Below are positions 48,871 to 58,327 of a stretch of DNA of 64,000 nucleotides, piece after piece; within the stretch, counting starts at the first letter, position 1; each line of letters opens with the position of its first letter. The DNA comes from Edaphovirga cremea. GTDB taxonomy: Bacteria; Pseudomonadota; Gammaproteobacteria; Enterobacterales; Enterobacteriaceae. Where the stretch lies: assembly GCF_003332275.1 (NCBI RefSeq), contig NZ_QOVA01000006.1, forward strand, positions 116,009 through 180,008, read 5' to 3'. The translations under genes were made by a program, and so were the position numbers. The notes under the pieces were generated by a model. That model was given only the letters and a program-made list of their open reading frames with translations, was not told the origin of the DNA and did no database searches.

Positions 48871-49858
48871 ATGATACAGAACATTCCTTCTCGTTTATAC
48901 AAATATAAAAGTTTTAGTGTTAATAGTCTTGATTTGCTTGTAAGTGATAGACTGTATTTTGCCGACCCAACAACATTCAATGATCCTTTGGATTGTAACC
49001 CTTCCGTGTTAAACGACATCGACGATGCCGATGAATTGAACGCTATTCTTCATAAATTAGTAAAAGAAAACCATCAAAGGGAACTAGAAAAAGCAGCAAA
49101 AAAAATTAAATATAGAGGTCCTAGAACATTAGAAAAAATTGAAACACTAGGTGAAAGCGAAGCCCAAAGATTAATCAATAACATTGCAGCAAACGTTGAT
49201 TTTTTTGGTGACAATTTTGGTGAAAGTGCCAGTTATCATATTAAAAGATATTTACTTAAAAATTATGAGGTTGGTGTCCTTTCATTAGCAAGAAAGTTTA
49301 ACTGCCCTTTAATGTGGTCGCACTACGCTGATCAACACAAGGGATTTTGTATAGGATATGACGTTTCTGAAAAATGACTCTACAGATATCCACCCTGTTG
49401 ATTACAAAGGTAAGCGATTTATTAGAACTCAACAAGTTCATGATATGTTATTTGGTAGTAGTGATAATTTAAGGAATGCTGCCAAAAAAGAAATTGATAG
49501 GGTAATTCTTCTCAGCAAAGCCCCTTCTTGGAAATACGAGAATGAATACCGAGTTATTAATAATCAAGGTTTACAGGATTCACAATTTCGATTAAGCGAT
49601 ATTACATTTGGTTTGAGATTCAAAGAATCTGCTAAGTTTTCTGTTATGAGAGCATTACAATCAAGGCAGGGTGACATTGATTTCTACGAAATGTCACTTT
49701 CTAATAAATCCTTCAAATTAAAACGGAAATTAATTAATTTGGAAAATATTGAATTTAAACCGTACCCTATAAGTAATTATGAACAGACTCGCGATGTGCT
49801 TCAAATGTTTAATGACTTAAATGACGATGAAGACAGTCTTAATCATGAAAGTTTGTGA
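48871..49858 (+). pseudogene. DUF2971 domain protein, split by a frameshift
   Basis: The first frame, from ATG 48871, runs to TGA 49375-49377 and contains SRLYKYKSF, FADPTTFNDPLDCNP and MWSHYADQHKGFCIGYDVS. The second frame continues at once (HPVDYKGKR, WKYENEYRVI) to 49858. Together they make a typical DUF2971 protein of about 330 residues: the family's N-terminal YKYRS, NDPfD and the WsHYadnHkGfciGfd core are all present. The break is at an A5 run (49370-49374), consistent with one extra base. DUF2971 proteins are often found on islands, some near defence genes; the function is unknown. Confidence 0.8.
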
Positions 49859-50153
49859 TTATGATGTATCATCGAGCTGTAGTATGCATGGATAACACCT
49901 ATCGGATGCCTACTCTAGCACAGGGGACGCAATAGCTCATTGGCCCCTTGGCGACTAAAAAAATGTGGTGTTTGCAATGTCCGCTTCTGGCACAGAGCAG
50001 CCTGTCCGATTGGGTTTAGCTCTGTGCCGCAGTTGTGTCAGGTCAAGTTTGAGCTAATATAAATCATGGACGGCCTCACATATTCTCTCAAATTTAATGT
50101 AACTAAAATTGAGAACAACAGAAACTCTACCAAATTAAAGTAATTACGTTGGC
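49859..50153. other. 295-bp gap
   Basis: No gene is recognised. The middle (49915-50045) is more GC-rich than the rest of the island and may be debris of another insertion. Confidence 0.35.
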
Positions 50154-50402
50154 TTAATAACAACCTTTTTTGAGTTGTATCACATATGGATCATCATTCC
50201 TGCCATACCCGCCGAAATCAGGACGTTCAGGAAAAAACCATTTATCCCCATTCCAGTCAACATCACGCGTAGTAGGCTTAGTTTTGTTGAAAACGACTTT
50301 ACAAATCCCAAACGGAGAGTTCGCATTATAAGTTTTCATAACAACACAATCATACCCTCCAACTTCGATCCAATCTGAAGGCTTCACATCTGGGTGTTTC
50401 AT
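50154..50402 (-). CDS. Small protein of unknown function
   Basis: The 82-residue product begins MKHPDVKPSDWIEVGGYDC and is rich in aromatic residues (DVDWNGDKWFFPERPDFGGYG). It looks like a folded small beta-domain protein. No family is recognised. It lies downstream of the resolvase on the same strand with a 52-base gap. Confidence 0.6.
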   Translation of the reverse strand: MKHPDVKPSDWIEVGGYDCVVMKTYNANSPFGICKVVFNKTKPTTRDVDWNGDKWFFPERPDFGGYGRNDDPYVIQLKKGCY

Positions 50403-50454
50403 ACTTCTTTCCTCTGATTAAACTGCTGAACATCTATCAACTCACACTCGACTA

Positions 50455-51021
50455 CTACGCTGATTCAGTACTTAACATATCCTTTTTCACTCTAAACACT
50501 GTAGCTCTGCCACAATCACAAAGCTTAGCTATCTCATCTGGTGAGTACTTTTCTGTTTTGAGCATCTCAATGATCTTAGCGTGTAGAGATTGATTTTTTT
50601 GTTTTCCTTTGTATTTTCCGGCTTTTTGGGCAATCGCGATGCCCTCATCACGCCGGGAAGCTAAAATTCCACGTTCGAATTCAGCTACTCCCCCAATAAG
50701 AGTCAAAATCAATCGTGATGAAGGAGTGTTGTCAAAACTCATTGAGTTATCCAAGAACTTAACCGTAACGCCCTGTTCAATCATCTTATCAACCAACTCA
50801 AGCAGATCCTTAGTGTTACGGGCTAAACGATCTATGGACTTTACGACCAACGTATCACCTTCCCTGAGGTGTGAAATCAACGCTTGCAACTCAGGACGTT
50901 CGCTGGTGGATTTTCCAGATGCTTTTTCAGCTATCACTTTATCGCAAACAAGATTTAGTACTGAAAGTTGACGTTCAAGATTTTGATCCTTTGTCGAAAC
51001 CCGAGCATAACCGAAAATCAT
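50455..51021 (-). CDS. Serine resolvase/invertase (Tn3 resolvase family)
   Basis: The 188-residue protein has the catalytic N-terminal domain of small serine recombinases: GYARVSTKDQNLERQL with Ser9, EKASGKSTSERPEL, and DTLVVKSIDRLARNTKDL. A C-terminal helix-turn-helix follows (YSPDEIAKLCDCGRATVFRVKK). It probably resolves cointegrates or inverts a segment. A palindrome and repeated GATAC/GTATC half-sites lie directly upstream (51056-51120) and are a candidate res site. Confidence 0.9.
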   Translation of the reverse strand: MIFGYARVSTKDQNLERQLSVLNLVCDKVIAEKASGKSTSERPELQALISHLREGDTLVVKSIDRLARNTKDLLELVDKMIEQGVTVKFLDNSMSFDNTPSSRLILTLIGGVAEFERGILASRRDEGIAIAQKAGKYKGKQKNQSLHAKIIEMLKTEKYSPDEIAKLCDCGRATVFRVKKDMLSTESA

Positions 51022-51055
51022 TATCCTGTTCCTTTTGTCTCATTTAGATCACCTG

Positions 51056-51072
51056 TATGATACAGTATCATA
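51056..51072. promoter_or_regulatory. Palindrome upstream of the resolvase (candidate res or operator site)
   Basis: TATGATAC-A-GTATCATA is a perfect 17-base palindrome 35 bases upstream of the resolvase start. Further GATAC and GTATC half-sites follow to about 51120. The position fits binding by the resolvase itself. Confidence 0.55.
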
Positions 51073-51529
51073 TGGATTGGTTCAATGAGTAAATGATACT
51101 AACTGAGACATAGTATCCAGGTATCAGTAGGGAGTACCCAATGAAGACAATTAAAACCTTAGCAGCAAACACTTTTTAAAATTATCAGCCTTATAAATTG
51201 TAATTGTATAGTTTCAAAGAGTGACCAATAAATGTGCCGTGATTGAATTCTTTTGATTTTCCAATTGAAACGCACAAACGAACAACAATGCTGAAGTCAA
51301 AAGATAGACAACTGACCACTCTATAGAACAACACACAAATCCAATTGTTATTTTCAGTATAAAACACTGACATAAAAATAATATTTAGTTTTTTCAATCA
51401 ACCAACATACCTTGTGAATACAACTTACAATTAATCCCCAGGTGAGTGTTATGACATACTTTAGATACTGGATCTCAAATCAGAACCTATGTATGATAAA
51501 TTTTTCTGTACTTTATGTAAGGGAACTAC
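51073..51529. other. Gap between the resolvase and hcp
   Basis: After the half-sites, a 12-codon frame (ATG 51141, MKTIKTLAANTF) is all that remains of a possible gene. The rest is AT-rich and should contain the hcp promoter. A 68-codon minus-strand frame at 51191-51397 lacks coding character. Confidence 0.4.
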
Positions 51530-52009
51530 ATGGCTAACATTATATATGCAACGATCAAGGGTGATAAACAAGGGCTGATTTCTGCTGGATGTTCCACTCT
51601 CGACTCTATTGGAAATAAGTACCAGAAGGGACATGAGGACCAGATCTTAATCCTTGAGTTGCTCAATCTTATGACTCGCGAAAGTAACGTTCAGCTCCAC
51701 CCTCTCCAAATCAGAAAACCCATAGATAAAGCAACCCCACTCTTAGCTTTAGCAATAAACCAGAATGAACGCCTGACGTGCGAGTTCGTATTTTACAGAA
51801 TGAATCCTTCCGGTGGCCTGGAGATTTTCTTCAAAATAAAGCTGACAGGTGCAACGTTGAGTGAAATTAGGATGTTTAGCCCTAACTCATTGACACATAA
51901 TGAGGTTCAATCTGATGAAAGTATTTCCTTCAAATACGAATCCATAACTTGGGAACATGTTATGGCTGGAACAAGTGCATATAGTATCTGGGATGATAGG
52001 GTGTATTAA
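51530..52009 (+). CDS. hcp: Orphan Hcp (type VI secretion tube protein)
   Basis: The 159-residue protein begins MANIIYATIKGDKQGLISAG and contains IGNKYQKGHEDQI, IRKPIDKATPLL and SITWEHVMAGTSAYSIWDD, the conserved blocks of the Hcp1 family. Hcp hexamers stack into the T6SS inner tube and can carry effectors inside the ring. No other T6SS gene is present in the window, so this is an orphan Hcp that would have to use a system encoded elsewhere. The ATG at 51530 has GGGAAC upstream. Two bases separate it from the DUF4225 gene. Confidence 0.93.
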   Translation: MANIIYATIKGDKQGLISAGCSTLDSIGNKYQKGHEDQILILELLNLMTRESNVQLHPLQIRKPIDKATPLLALAINQNERLTCEFVFYRMNPSGGLEIFFKIKLTGATLSEIRMFSPNSLTHNEVQSDESISFKYESITWEHVMAGTSAYSIWDDRVY

Positions 52010-52011
52010 TC

Positions 52012-52851
52012 ATGGGAACTACTGCAATAGCTCATTTAAAGTATGATTTAGATAGACATGCTGTAGACCTAAAACGCATTGCCACATTAGCCTCAACCTA
52101 TTTTATTGAAAATTACCAAATAAGAAGAGAATATCTCAGAGAAGTTGATGATTTTATAAACGATGTTAATAGACGCTTCCGTAATACATTTGATGTTAAC
52201 GAGCGAATGAGGCTGATCACAGAGGTTCGTGCTGAAAGTGAGCTTGCTCACCGAGAATATCAGATTCTAAGGCAAGGAAATTATACTAAGTATATCGTTA
52301 CTGAGATATTTGAAGATCAAGGTTTAATTAAGTATGCGAAAATAACTGGTGGAGTCGTTATGGGCGGTGTCCAAGCTTTGGGAGGGATTAGCCTTTACAC
52401 CGCAGGTAATAAACTCCATTTTAAAAGAATGAAATCTATCGGAGTTACGTTAATAGCTCATGGTGCAAATAATGCATATGAATCAATAACACCCTTGCTA
52501 TATGAACATCAAGAAACTGGTCCACTTAGAGATTTTTACCGCTTTGTAACAAAACAGTTAGGATATGATAAGTATATTGGTGATTTTGCCTATAGTGTTG
52601 TAGATCTTTCAGTTACCGCATACTCCGCTTATAACGGACTTGTTTTAAAGGAAAATCCTTTACGTTTAGTCAGTAGAGGGCTATTTGAAAAACCTGGAAC
52701 TGGCATGCTATTTAGGAATATAAAGAAAGACCACATTACCAAATGGGAAAATAAGAATATCGCAATGAAGTTATTTCAAGTGGGTTCATCCATTAAGAAA
52801 TTTAAAGCTACATTTTATGATGATGGCTATAAGTATCATGAGGGTGAGTGA
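52012..52851 (+). CDS. DUF4225 protein, probable Hcp-delivered T6SS effector
   Basis: The 279-residue protein is recognised as a DUF4225 type by its C-terminal region (YRFVTKQLGYDKYIGDFAYS and VVDLSVTAYSAYNG). The N-terminal 90 residues are helical and charged. A Gly-rich hydrophobic hairpin (KITGGVVMGGVQALGGISLY) at about 111-131 could insert in a membrane. DUF4225 genes commonly sit immediately after orphan hcp genes in enterobacteria, and the two-base gap here implies co-translation. A pore-forming or membrane-acting toxin is inference; no catalytic motif is evident. Confidence 0.8.
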   Translation: MGTTAIAHLKYDLDRHAVDLKRIATLASTYFIENYQIRREYLREVDDFINDVNRRFRNTFDVNERMRLITEVRAESELAHREYQILRQGNYTKYIVTEIFEDQGLIKYAKITGGVVMGGVQALGGISLYTAGNKLHFKRMKSIGVTLIAHGANNAYESITPLLYEHQETGPLRDFYRFVTKQLGYDKYIGDFAYSVVDLSVTAYSAYNGLVLKENPLRLVSRGLFEKPGTGMLFRNIKKDHITKWENKNIAMKLFQVGSSIKKFKATFYDDGYKYHEGE

Positions 52852-52906
52852 TTTATAAAAAAAGAAGAGTCTTGATTAAATAGAAAAGCTCTTCTTATTT
52901 TATAAA

Positions 52907-53305
52907 CTATGGCGGTGTAATCATAAAAATAAACATCTTCAATCTTAGCTTAAGCAATTTGAGTGTGGTTAGCATTTTTATTTTTTTCACTCTACTATTT
53001 CTTATGACTACCCACATTATTATAATCATGCTTATAATAAACATAGCGAATGGGCCTCTTGTTAGCCCATGAAGATATAACATGGAACCAACGTTAATGA
53101 AACCTATAATAGTTACAACGAAAAAAGCATTACTTACAGAGTCGGCAATAACAAGGATATAATTTTCAAATGTCTCATCACTGGCAACTTTAACACCCTT
53201 CCCATAAACTTCATGTATAGCTTTAACATACGCATTTTTCATTCTCAATAGCTCTCGATATGAAAAGCAATTGTTCAGTATTAGTTTTCTCGCTTTCATT
53301 TTCAC
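52907..53305 (-). CDS. Small membrane protein, candidate immunity protein
   Basis: The 132-residue product has two strong hydrophobic segments at about residues 55-80 and 85-105, with basic ends. It is convergent with the DUF4225 gene, 55 bases away. Small inner-membrane proteins next to membrane-acting effectors are often their immunity proteins, but most immunity genes follow on the same strand, so this is tentative. Confidence 0.6.
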   Translation of the reverse strand: MKMKARKLILNNCFSYRELLRMKNAYVKAIHEVYGKGVKVASDETFENYILVIADSVSNAFFVVTIIGFINVGSMLYLHGLTRGPFAMFIISMIIIMWVVIRNSRVKKIKMLTTLKLLKLRLKMFIFMITPP

Positions 53306-53474
53306 CTCGATATTATTAATAATATCAAATAGGTTAAATTACGGATTATTATAATATAGTACCACATGAACTGAGTAACTGTCTTGCTAAATTATTAATC
53401 ATGTATAATTAATCTATTCTATTGCAACGCACTTTGATATCATAGATATACAACTTATATTATCGGAACTTGAA

Positions 53475-53656
53475 ATGACAAAGATAGACTGGATTATGTA
53501 ATTGCGAAGTTGTACAAGCATTGAAACACTTAGAAAAGGAACAAGTATGGGTTAACCAATGAACAGCTTGAAACCTTCTATGCAGCCGCTGATCACAGAC
53601 TTGCTGAACTGACTATGGGTAAACTGTACAATAAGATCCCTGCGATTGTATGGTAG
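53475..53656 (+). pseudogene. Hha/YmoA-family regulator remnant
   Basis: From ATG 53475 the frame reads MTKIDWIM, a stop, then [12 protein letters not shown]; after a one-base shift near 53546 it reads [20 protein letters not shown] and [14 protein letters not shown] to TAG 53656. The block [26 protein letters not shown] is the signature of Hha/YmoA, small partners of H-NS that silence horizontally acquired AT-rich DNA. One in-frame stop and one frameshift make it non-functional. Confidence 0.8.
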
Positions 53657-53672
53657 TATGTGAGATAAAAGA

Positions 53673-54497
53673 ATGAAGAACAAAAAAATCACTGACAGGA
53701 TTAATTATAATAGAATCCTCAATGGTTATTGCCTCATTTGCAAACAATATGGAAAATTGACTAAAGATCATGTCCCACCGAAAGGTTCGGTAACAATAAC
53801 AAAAAGAGAACAACGAACTATAAGTGAATCTCATCCTGATACGTTCGACAATATAAAGGGATTGCCCACTTTAAGAGCCAGTATTTTTAAAACTATTTGT
53901 CATGAATGTAACAGTAAACTACTTAGTCAATTTGATAGTGAGATATGTGCTGTAACAAAGTCCATAACATCAAAAGTAAAAGACTATTTTACTTTAGCAA
54001 ACCAAATTTACAACTATATTGAGACCCCTTTTAACGCAACGAAATTCACAAGGGGCATGATAGGTCACGTATTGTCTGCATCCTCCATAAAGACATGCCT
54101 GAATCCAATCGCAGATAGCCCTTTCTTTTCACCATTACGAGACTACGTTTCTGGAAAAATTGCAACATTCGAAGATACTCATGATATATACTACTGGTTT
54201 TACCCTCATACTACACATATTAGTGCTCAAGGATTAGCATTCTTTAATGAAGGGCATATATGTGTATGTTCACTACTTTATTTTTTCCCTATCGCATTCC
54301 TCATTACCCTGAAAGGACAAGGAACATTTCCCGCCCACGCACAAAGACTCAAACTTAATGATAAAAAAATTCGTTTTCACATGAGCGTATATAATATTGC
54401 TTTTAGTTCATTTCCTTTTGTTGAATTAAAAGGAAATCAAATGTTTGCATTCAACGATGAGTTTACCTGTATAAGTTACCCGATAAAAAATGATTAG
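53673..54497 (+). CDS. HNH-nuclease-like protein
   Basis: The 274-residue protein has an N-terminal zinc-finger-like HNH signature: CLIC at residues 20-23, KDHVPPKG at 31-38, and CHECNSK about 40 residues later. The DH and N positions match the catalytic core of HNH nucleases. The remaining 180 residues are unlike anything I recognise. Such proteins occur in defence islands and as restriction components, but no partner gene is present, so nuclease activity is a family inference. Confidence 0.7.
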   Translation: MKNKKITDRINYNRILNGYCLICKQYGKLTKDHVPPKGSVTITKREQRTISESHPDTFDNIKGLPTLRASIFKTICHECNSKLLSQFDSEICAVTKSITSKVKDYFTLANQIYNYIETPFNATKFTRGMIGHVLSASSIKTCLNPIADSPFFSPLRDYVSGKIATFEDTHDIYYWFYPHTTHISAQGLAFFNEGHICVCSLLYFFPIAFLITLKGQGTFPAHAQRLKLNDKKIRFHMSVYNIAFSSFPFVELKGNQMFAFNDEFTCISYPIKND

Positions 54498-55034
54498 TGG
54501 ATTGCTTGACCGGAAAATATCACATAGATTAATGACACAGAGGATTTAGATAATTAATATCATTCCTGGATTCATTTTAATAAAAAACAGTACAAATAAT
54601 TACAAAGAGCATTGAGATACTTTCTTAAAAAAGACACCTCTGATTTTAACCATAATATTTTAATTGCACTTCATATTAAAAGTACTTCAATTTTAAAATG
54701 CATAGGTAATCCCTTGTCTTTTCCATTCTAACAATATCAGGGCTGGCGGATTAAATTTTAACAACCTAAAGGCCAGTTACCTTAGCACCAAATTTATTCG
54801 TGAGTATCCGATTAGGGGTAAGGCAGGCATCGTTAATGCACAAGGGGAGGATTATATATTAATATTAAGTTCTCCCCTTGTAGCAAATTACAACTCAAAC
54901 CCAGTCAATGTAGTTGCTTCAATCGGCGTAAATCTGGTTTTATCCCCATGAAGCCTTACAGAATTTTATTTTTCCCAATGTAATAAATTCATTCAGTGCT
55001 TTAGTTATTACCCATAGTCGTATAACCAACGCCA
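54498..55034. other. 537-bp gap
   Basis: AT-rich with no supported gene, repeat or RNA. Confidence 0.45.
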
Positions 55035-55217
55035 TCATTCTTCCTTCCCCTTATACGATGAATATCGAATCCTTTTTATTTCAGCTATTTCCTCCTTTGT
55101 CGGCATATCTTTATGGGTAATACCCAATTCACTTTCATAATACTCACCACTTTCTATCAATTTTCTTTTATGTTCTTTCATCCACTCAAAAAAACTTCTA
55201 TGTTTATCACTATCCAT
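55035..55217 (-). CDS. Small charged protein of unknown function
   Basis: The 60-residue product (MDSDKHRSFFEWMKEHKRK at the N-terminus) is highly charged, and helical in prediction by eye. It follows the primase-helicase on the same strand, 98 bases downstream. No family is recognised. Confidence 0.5.
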   Translation of the reverse strand: MDSDKHRSFFEWMKEHKRKLIESGEYYESELGITHKDMPTKEEIAEIKRIRYSSYKGKEE

Positions 55218-55315
55218 TTTACGCCTCTACTTATATTAATAGTATATATACCTGCTAACTATCAGAGTTAAAGAGATAGTTAGCAGTTTAAAATCAATTT
55301 TCAAACTTAACTACA

Positions 55316-57829
55316 TCAGCCAGATTTACTTTTTTTCTTAATCACTATAGCATCTAATAATTTCTGTTCATCACTACGTTTATCAAATTCCAACCCAGTA
55401 AGTGAGTAGTGAACTACTTTATATGCTTCCTGTCGCTTTCCTTTAATTTGAACCTTCCCTGATCGAGTAATGCAAATATAGCGATTGACAATAGTACTGG
55501 CCCTTTTTTCCTTGACCTCAAAAATGTCCAATGGGTTATCTATTATATTAAGAGTATTATTACCCCCATTGGACACTTTTTGGATGTCAGAACTCCAATT
55601 TCCATCGGCAAGCATTGCATTCAAGTCCCCTTGATAGAATTCTTTCAATACTTTCTCTGCGGTCCTTTTAGCTATAGTAACAATATCTTGACTCAATAAG
55701 TACTTTTCTCCTTTAACACTAACTAAAGAATTTTGTACTTCATTACATAATACAGCACGAATTGAAGTATCAAAATGTACATATTTCATATCACTCCATA
55801 TTTTTTCAATATATGACTTGTCATAAATTATTTGTTTAATAACATGTTCAATATCATCTATTTTTAAACCAACCTCAGTCATTTTTAATACAATTTCCTT
55901 GGTGCTGTCATACTCCGGGCTATAATCTGATTCTACGCATTTATTTTTAAAATCATGTGCTAATTTAAGTAAATCTTCACAACGTATATATTCACGTTGT
56001 TCTTTCACTTGTTGCTTATCATTTTCTATTTGTTCTTTCTCAATAGTTAGTTCATGCCTCCAAATTGGGTAGAATACATCATACCCATATTCAATCAATC
56101 TACTGCTAAATACACCAAAGTCATTTGATGCCTTTTCTTTGCGATTTAAATAACTTTGGTAATCAATAGCACAGTAGTTTACTTTAAACTCACCATCTGC
56201 ATAAAATACACTCGCATGTTTTATTTCCTTACTGTATTGAGCAATGTAGCCCTTACGTTCAATCTCACTGCTTGCAACTGACAAACACACTGTAAGGGCC
56301 TCAGCAAGTTTTTGAGCTGCTTTGATCTTTGCGTGAACATTGTCATCAGAAACATCAAATAACGGCTTAGCATCGATATAATACTGCACTTTTTTAATTT
56401 TTTTCACGTTTCTAAATCGGTTGCTAACCTGTTCAATACGATCGGGATCAGTATCTCCTAATATAAAAACATTAGCATCGTCAAGTTCATCAGTAATACT
56501 CAAACCTTCAACAATACTGTTTGTTCCAACAATGCATTCATAGTCATCCAGTTTACCAGTGATAAAAAGGTTTACTACTTCTGGTTCATTCTTAAGGTCT
56601 GCATTAACAAATAGACAATTTTTACCTGATAATTTTCCGATCGTTTTTCCCAAATCTTTATCGTTTATCAAAACGATAGATTTACCTTTGCTCTCACGCA
56701 AATCATTGAGCAAAGACTCTTCTTTAGACTTACAGATATTAGTTTGAATTTTTTTCTTTGCTTGACTTTCTTTACGCACACGATGAATAGTTTCAAATTT
56801 TAAGCAACTAAAGTATTCAGGACGAACAGTGCCAGACATTAAGATAACCTTGCGGAACATGGTACAAGCTTTAGCTAACAAACGAATTATTGTAGCTTTG
56901 TAATCATAATCCAAGACCATTCCATGTGCTTCATCAATAACTAAATCCCACTTTTTGCACTCTTCTGGATTTCTCATCATTTTTTCTATTTGGTTCCAAG
57001 TCGCAACATTTTCATCCTGAATATTATTACTGCTACCTGACTGCACGACTATTGAATTTAACGGCACTACTAATTTAGTATTTTCACGTCTTTCCATCGC
57101 ATGGTTTTTCCCCCCTCCAGTAGGTACAATTAGCAAGTTCAAGCCATCTTTGAAATAAATTTGTTTAATAACATCAGATAGGTATTGATTAGGTTTCAAT
57201 GTAATATCTGTATCATACTTTGGTAGCTTCACATTTTTAGGGGGGTAGATTACTGTTGGTTGCACTAATAAATTGAATTTAAATCCAGTAGGTAAATTCT
57301 TTCGTAGTCCCATAACATGACCGTATGAAGCATTTGCCATTTTAGCCATATCTGAGCCTGTATGACGTGCTCCCGGCCTGCTTACTGCATTTAATACACT
57401 AATCATGTCAATATCACTTACATCAGCAGCAGCTAATCTGTTTGCTAAAATGCGACGTTCTTCATATTCCATAGCTCCGCGATTATGTTCGATGATGGCC
57501 TCTAAAACACATCTAATATTATCATCGTCAAACTTAGGTTTTGTAAAAACTGCATTGAGAGGAAAGTCATTAATTACTGCCGGTACATAATCAATACATT
57601 CCAAGTCAAACAACCTACCGCTGTTATGATATGCCTTGAATTGATCTTCAAACACCTTGTTATATGTTGGCAAGTACTGAATTTGTAGTGTCTTACTAAA
57701 CGAAGCGTCGGAGTACCAAAAACGTTTGCGTAATGACTCTGAAAACTCATTATAAACATCTGCACTAATTGCTCTTTTTAGAGGTAATATAACTCTAAAA
57801 CGCTCCCCCCTGTTTAATCCCTTGCCCAC
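55316..57829 (-). CDS. Primase-helicase, C-terminal part (SF2 helicase module)
   Basis: 837 codons, open from a GTG at 57829. The start RGERFRVILPLKR completes a primase-type domain begun in the overlapping upstream frame. A superfamily 2 helicase core follows: Walker A-like PTGGGKN at about residue 237, DEAH box LVIDEAHGMV at about 298, SGT motif III (ILMSGTVRPE), motif V (VGTNSIVEGLS) and motif VI (RIEQVSNRFR). The Walker A threonine is replaced by Asn (GKN instead of GKT/S), which is unusual. The last about 350 residues are not recognised. The whole is probably the replication protein of the element. Confidence 0.72.
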   Translation of the reverse strand: MGKGLNRGERFRVILPLKRAISADVYNEFSESLRKRFWYSDASFSKTLQIQYLPTYNKVFEDQFKAYHNSGRLFDLECIDYVPAVINDFPLNAVFTKPKFDDDNIRCVLEAIIEHNRGAMEYEERRILANRLAAADVSDIDMISVLNAVSRPGARHTGSDMAKMANASYGHVMGLRKNLPTGFKFNLLVQPTVIYPPKNVKLPKYDTDITLKPNQYLSDVIKQIYFKDGLNLLIVPTGGGKNHAMERRENTKLVVPLNSIVVQSGSSNNIQDENVATWNQIEKMMRNPEECKKWDLVIDEAHGMVLDYDYKATIIRLLAKACTMFRKVILMSGTVRPEYFSCLKFETIHRVRKESQAKKKIQTNICKSKEESLLNDLRESKGKSIVLINDKDLGKTIGKLSGKNCLFVNADLKNEPEVVNLFITGKLDDYECIVGTNSIVEGLSITDELDDANVFILGDTDPDRIEQVSNRFRNVKKIKKVQYYIDAKPLFDVSDDNVHAKIKAAQKLAEALTVCLSVASSEIERKGYIAQYSKEIKHASVFYADGEFKVNYCAIDYQSYLNRKEKASNDFGVFSSRLIEYGYDVFYPIWRHELTIEKEQIENDKQQVKEQREYIRCEDLLKLAHDFKNKCVESDYSPEYDSTKEIVLKMTEVGLKIDDIEHVIKQIIYDKSYIEKIWSDMKYVHFDTSIRAVLCNEVQNSLVSVKGEKYLLSQDIVTIAKRTAEKVLKEFYQGDLNAMLADGNWSSDIQKVSNGGNNTLNIIDNPLDIFEVKEKRASTIVNRYICITRSGKVQIKGKRQEAYKVVHYSLTGLEFDKRSDEQKLLDAIVIKKKSKSG

Positions 57830-58259
57830 CAGAAGAATAGATAAGATGCTCGTAATCGTTTAAATCACTACGAACTTCATCCATTGAAATACTATCATCA
57901 ATATCAAGAACTATCGCATAATGAGCAATAACATTTGCATGACTACGAGCACCGTTTTTTATCATTTCCGCAAATACTACAGCGTCAAACCTTCCCTTTG
58001 CTTTCTCATATTCATCTTTACCATAGGCACAGAAGGAACTCCAGTTTTCCTTGTTTAAAAAATTCTCTACAAGCTTTCCCCATTTATCACTTACATGACT
58101 TGTTAATGCAATTTCCCTGCCCTTTTTAACTGCTTTTTCTTTGACCACTTTATTATCTGATGCATATTTGTTTTCAAAGTGGGTAAGTTTTATTGTTAAA
58201 TCATGATAAATAGTTTTATCTGTTGCTTTAAAAACTGCTTTTCTTTTATTTTCGTTCAT
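57795..58259 (-). pseudogene. Primase-helicase, N-terminal part separated by a frameshift
   Basis: This 154-codon frame starts at the ATG at 58259 and contains the acidic pair of an archaeo-eukaryotic-type primase catalytic site (YAIVLDIDDSIS) and HLIYSSGGQGIKQ just before it runs out. The next expected motif, RFRVILPL, lies in the other frame. The shift is at a G6 run (57805-57810 on the minus strand): with five G the two frames join as a protein of about 980 residues. Either the gene is inactivated, or this is a sequencing error or slippage site. Confidence 0.7.
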
Positions 58260-58327
58260 TCCATGAACTCCCTTGTTAAATGAAGCATCCAGCTTCGGTT
58301 TATTGCCAGTAGTTATCTACTGGCATT

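Noticed and set aside
51191..51397. 68-codon minus-strand frame upstream of hcp
   Set aside because: Low-complexity hydrophobic translation of AT-rich DNA; it would occupy the likely hcp promoter.
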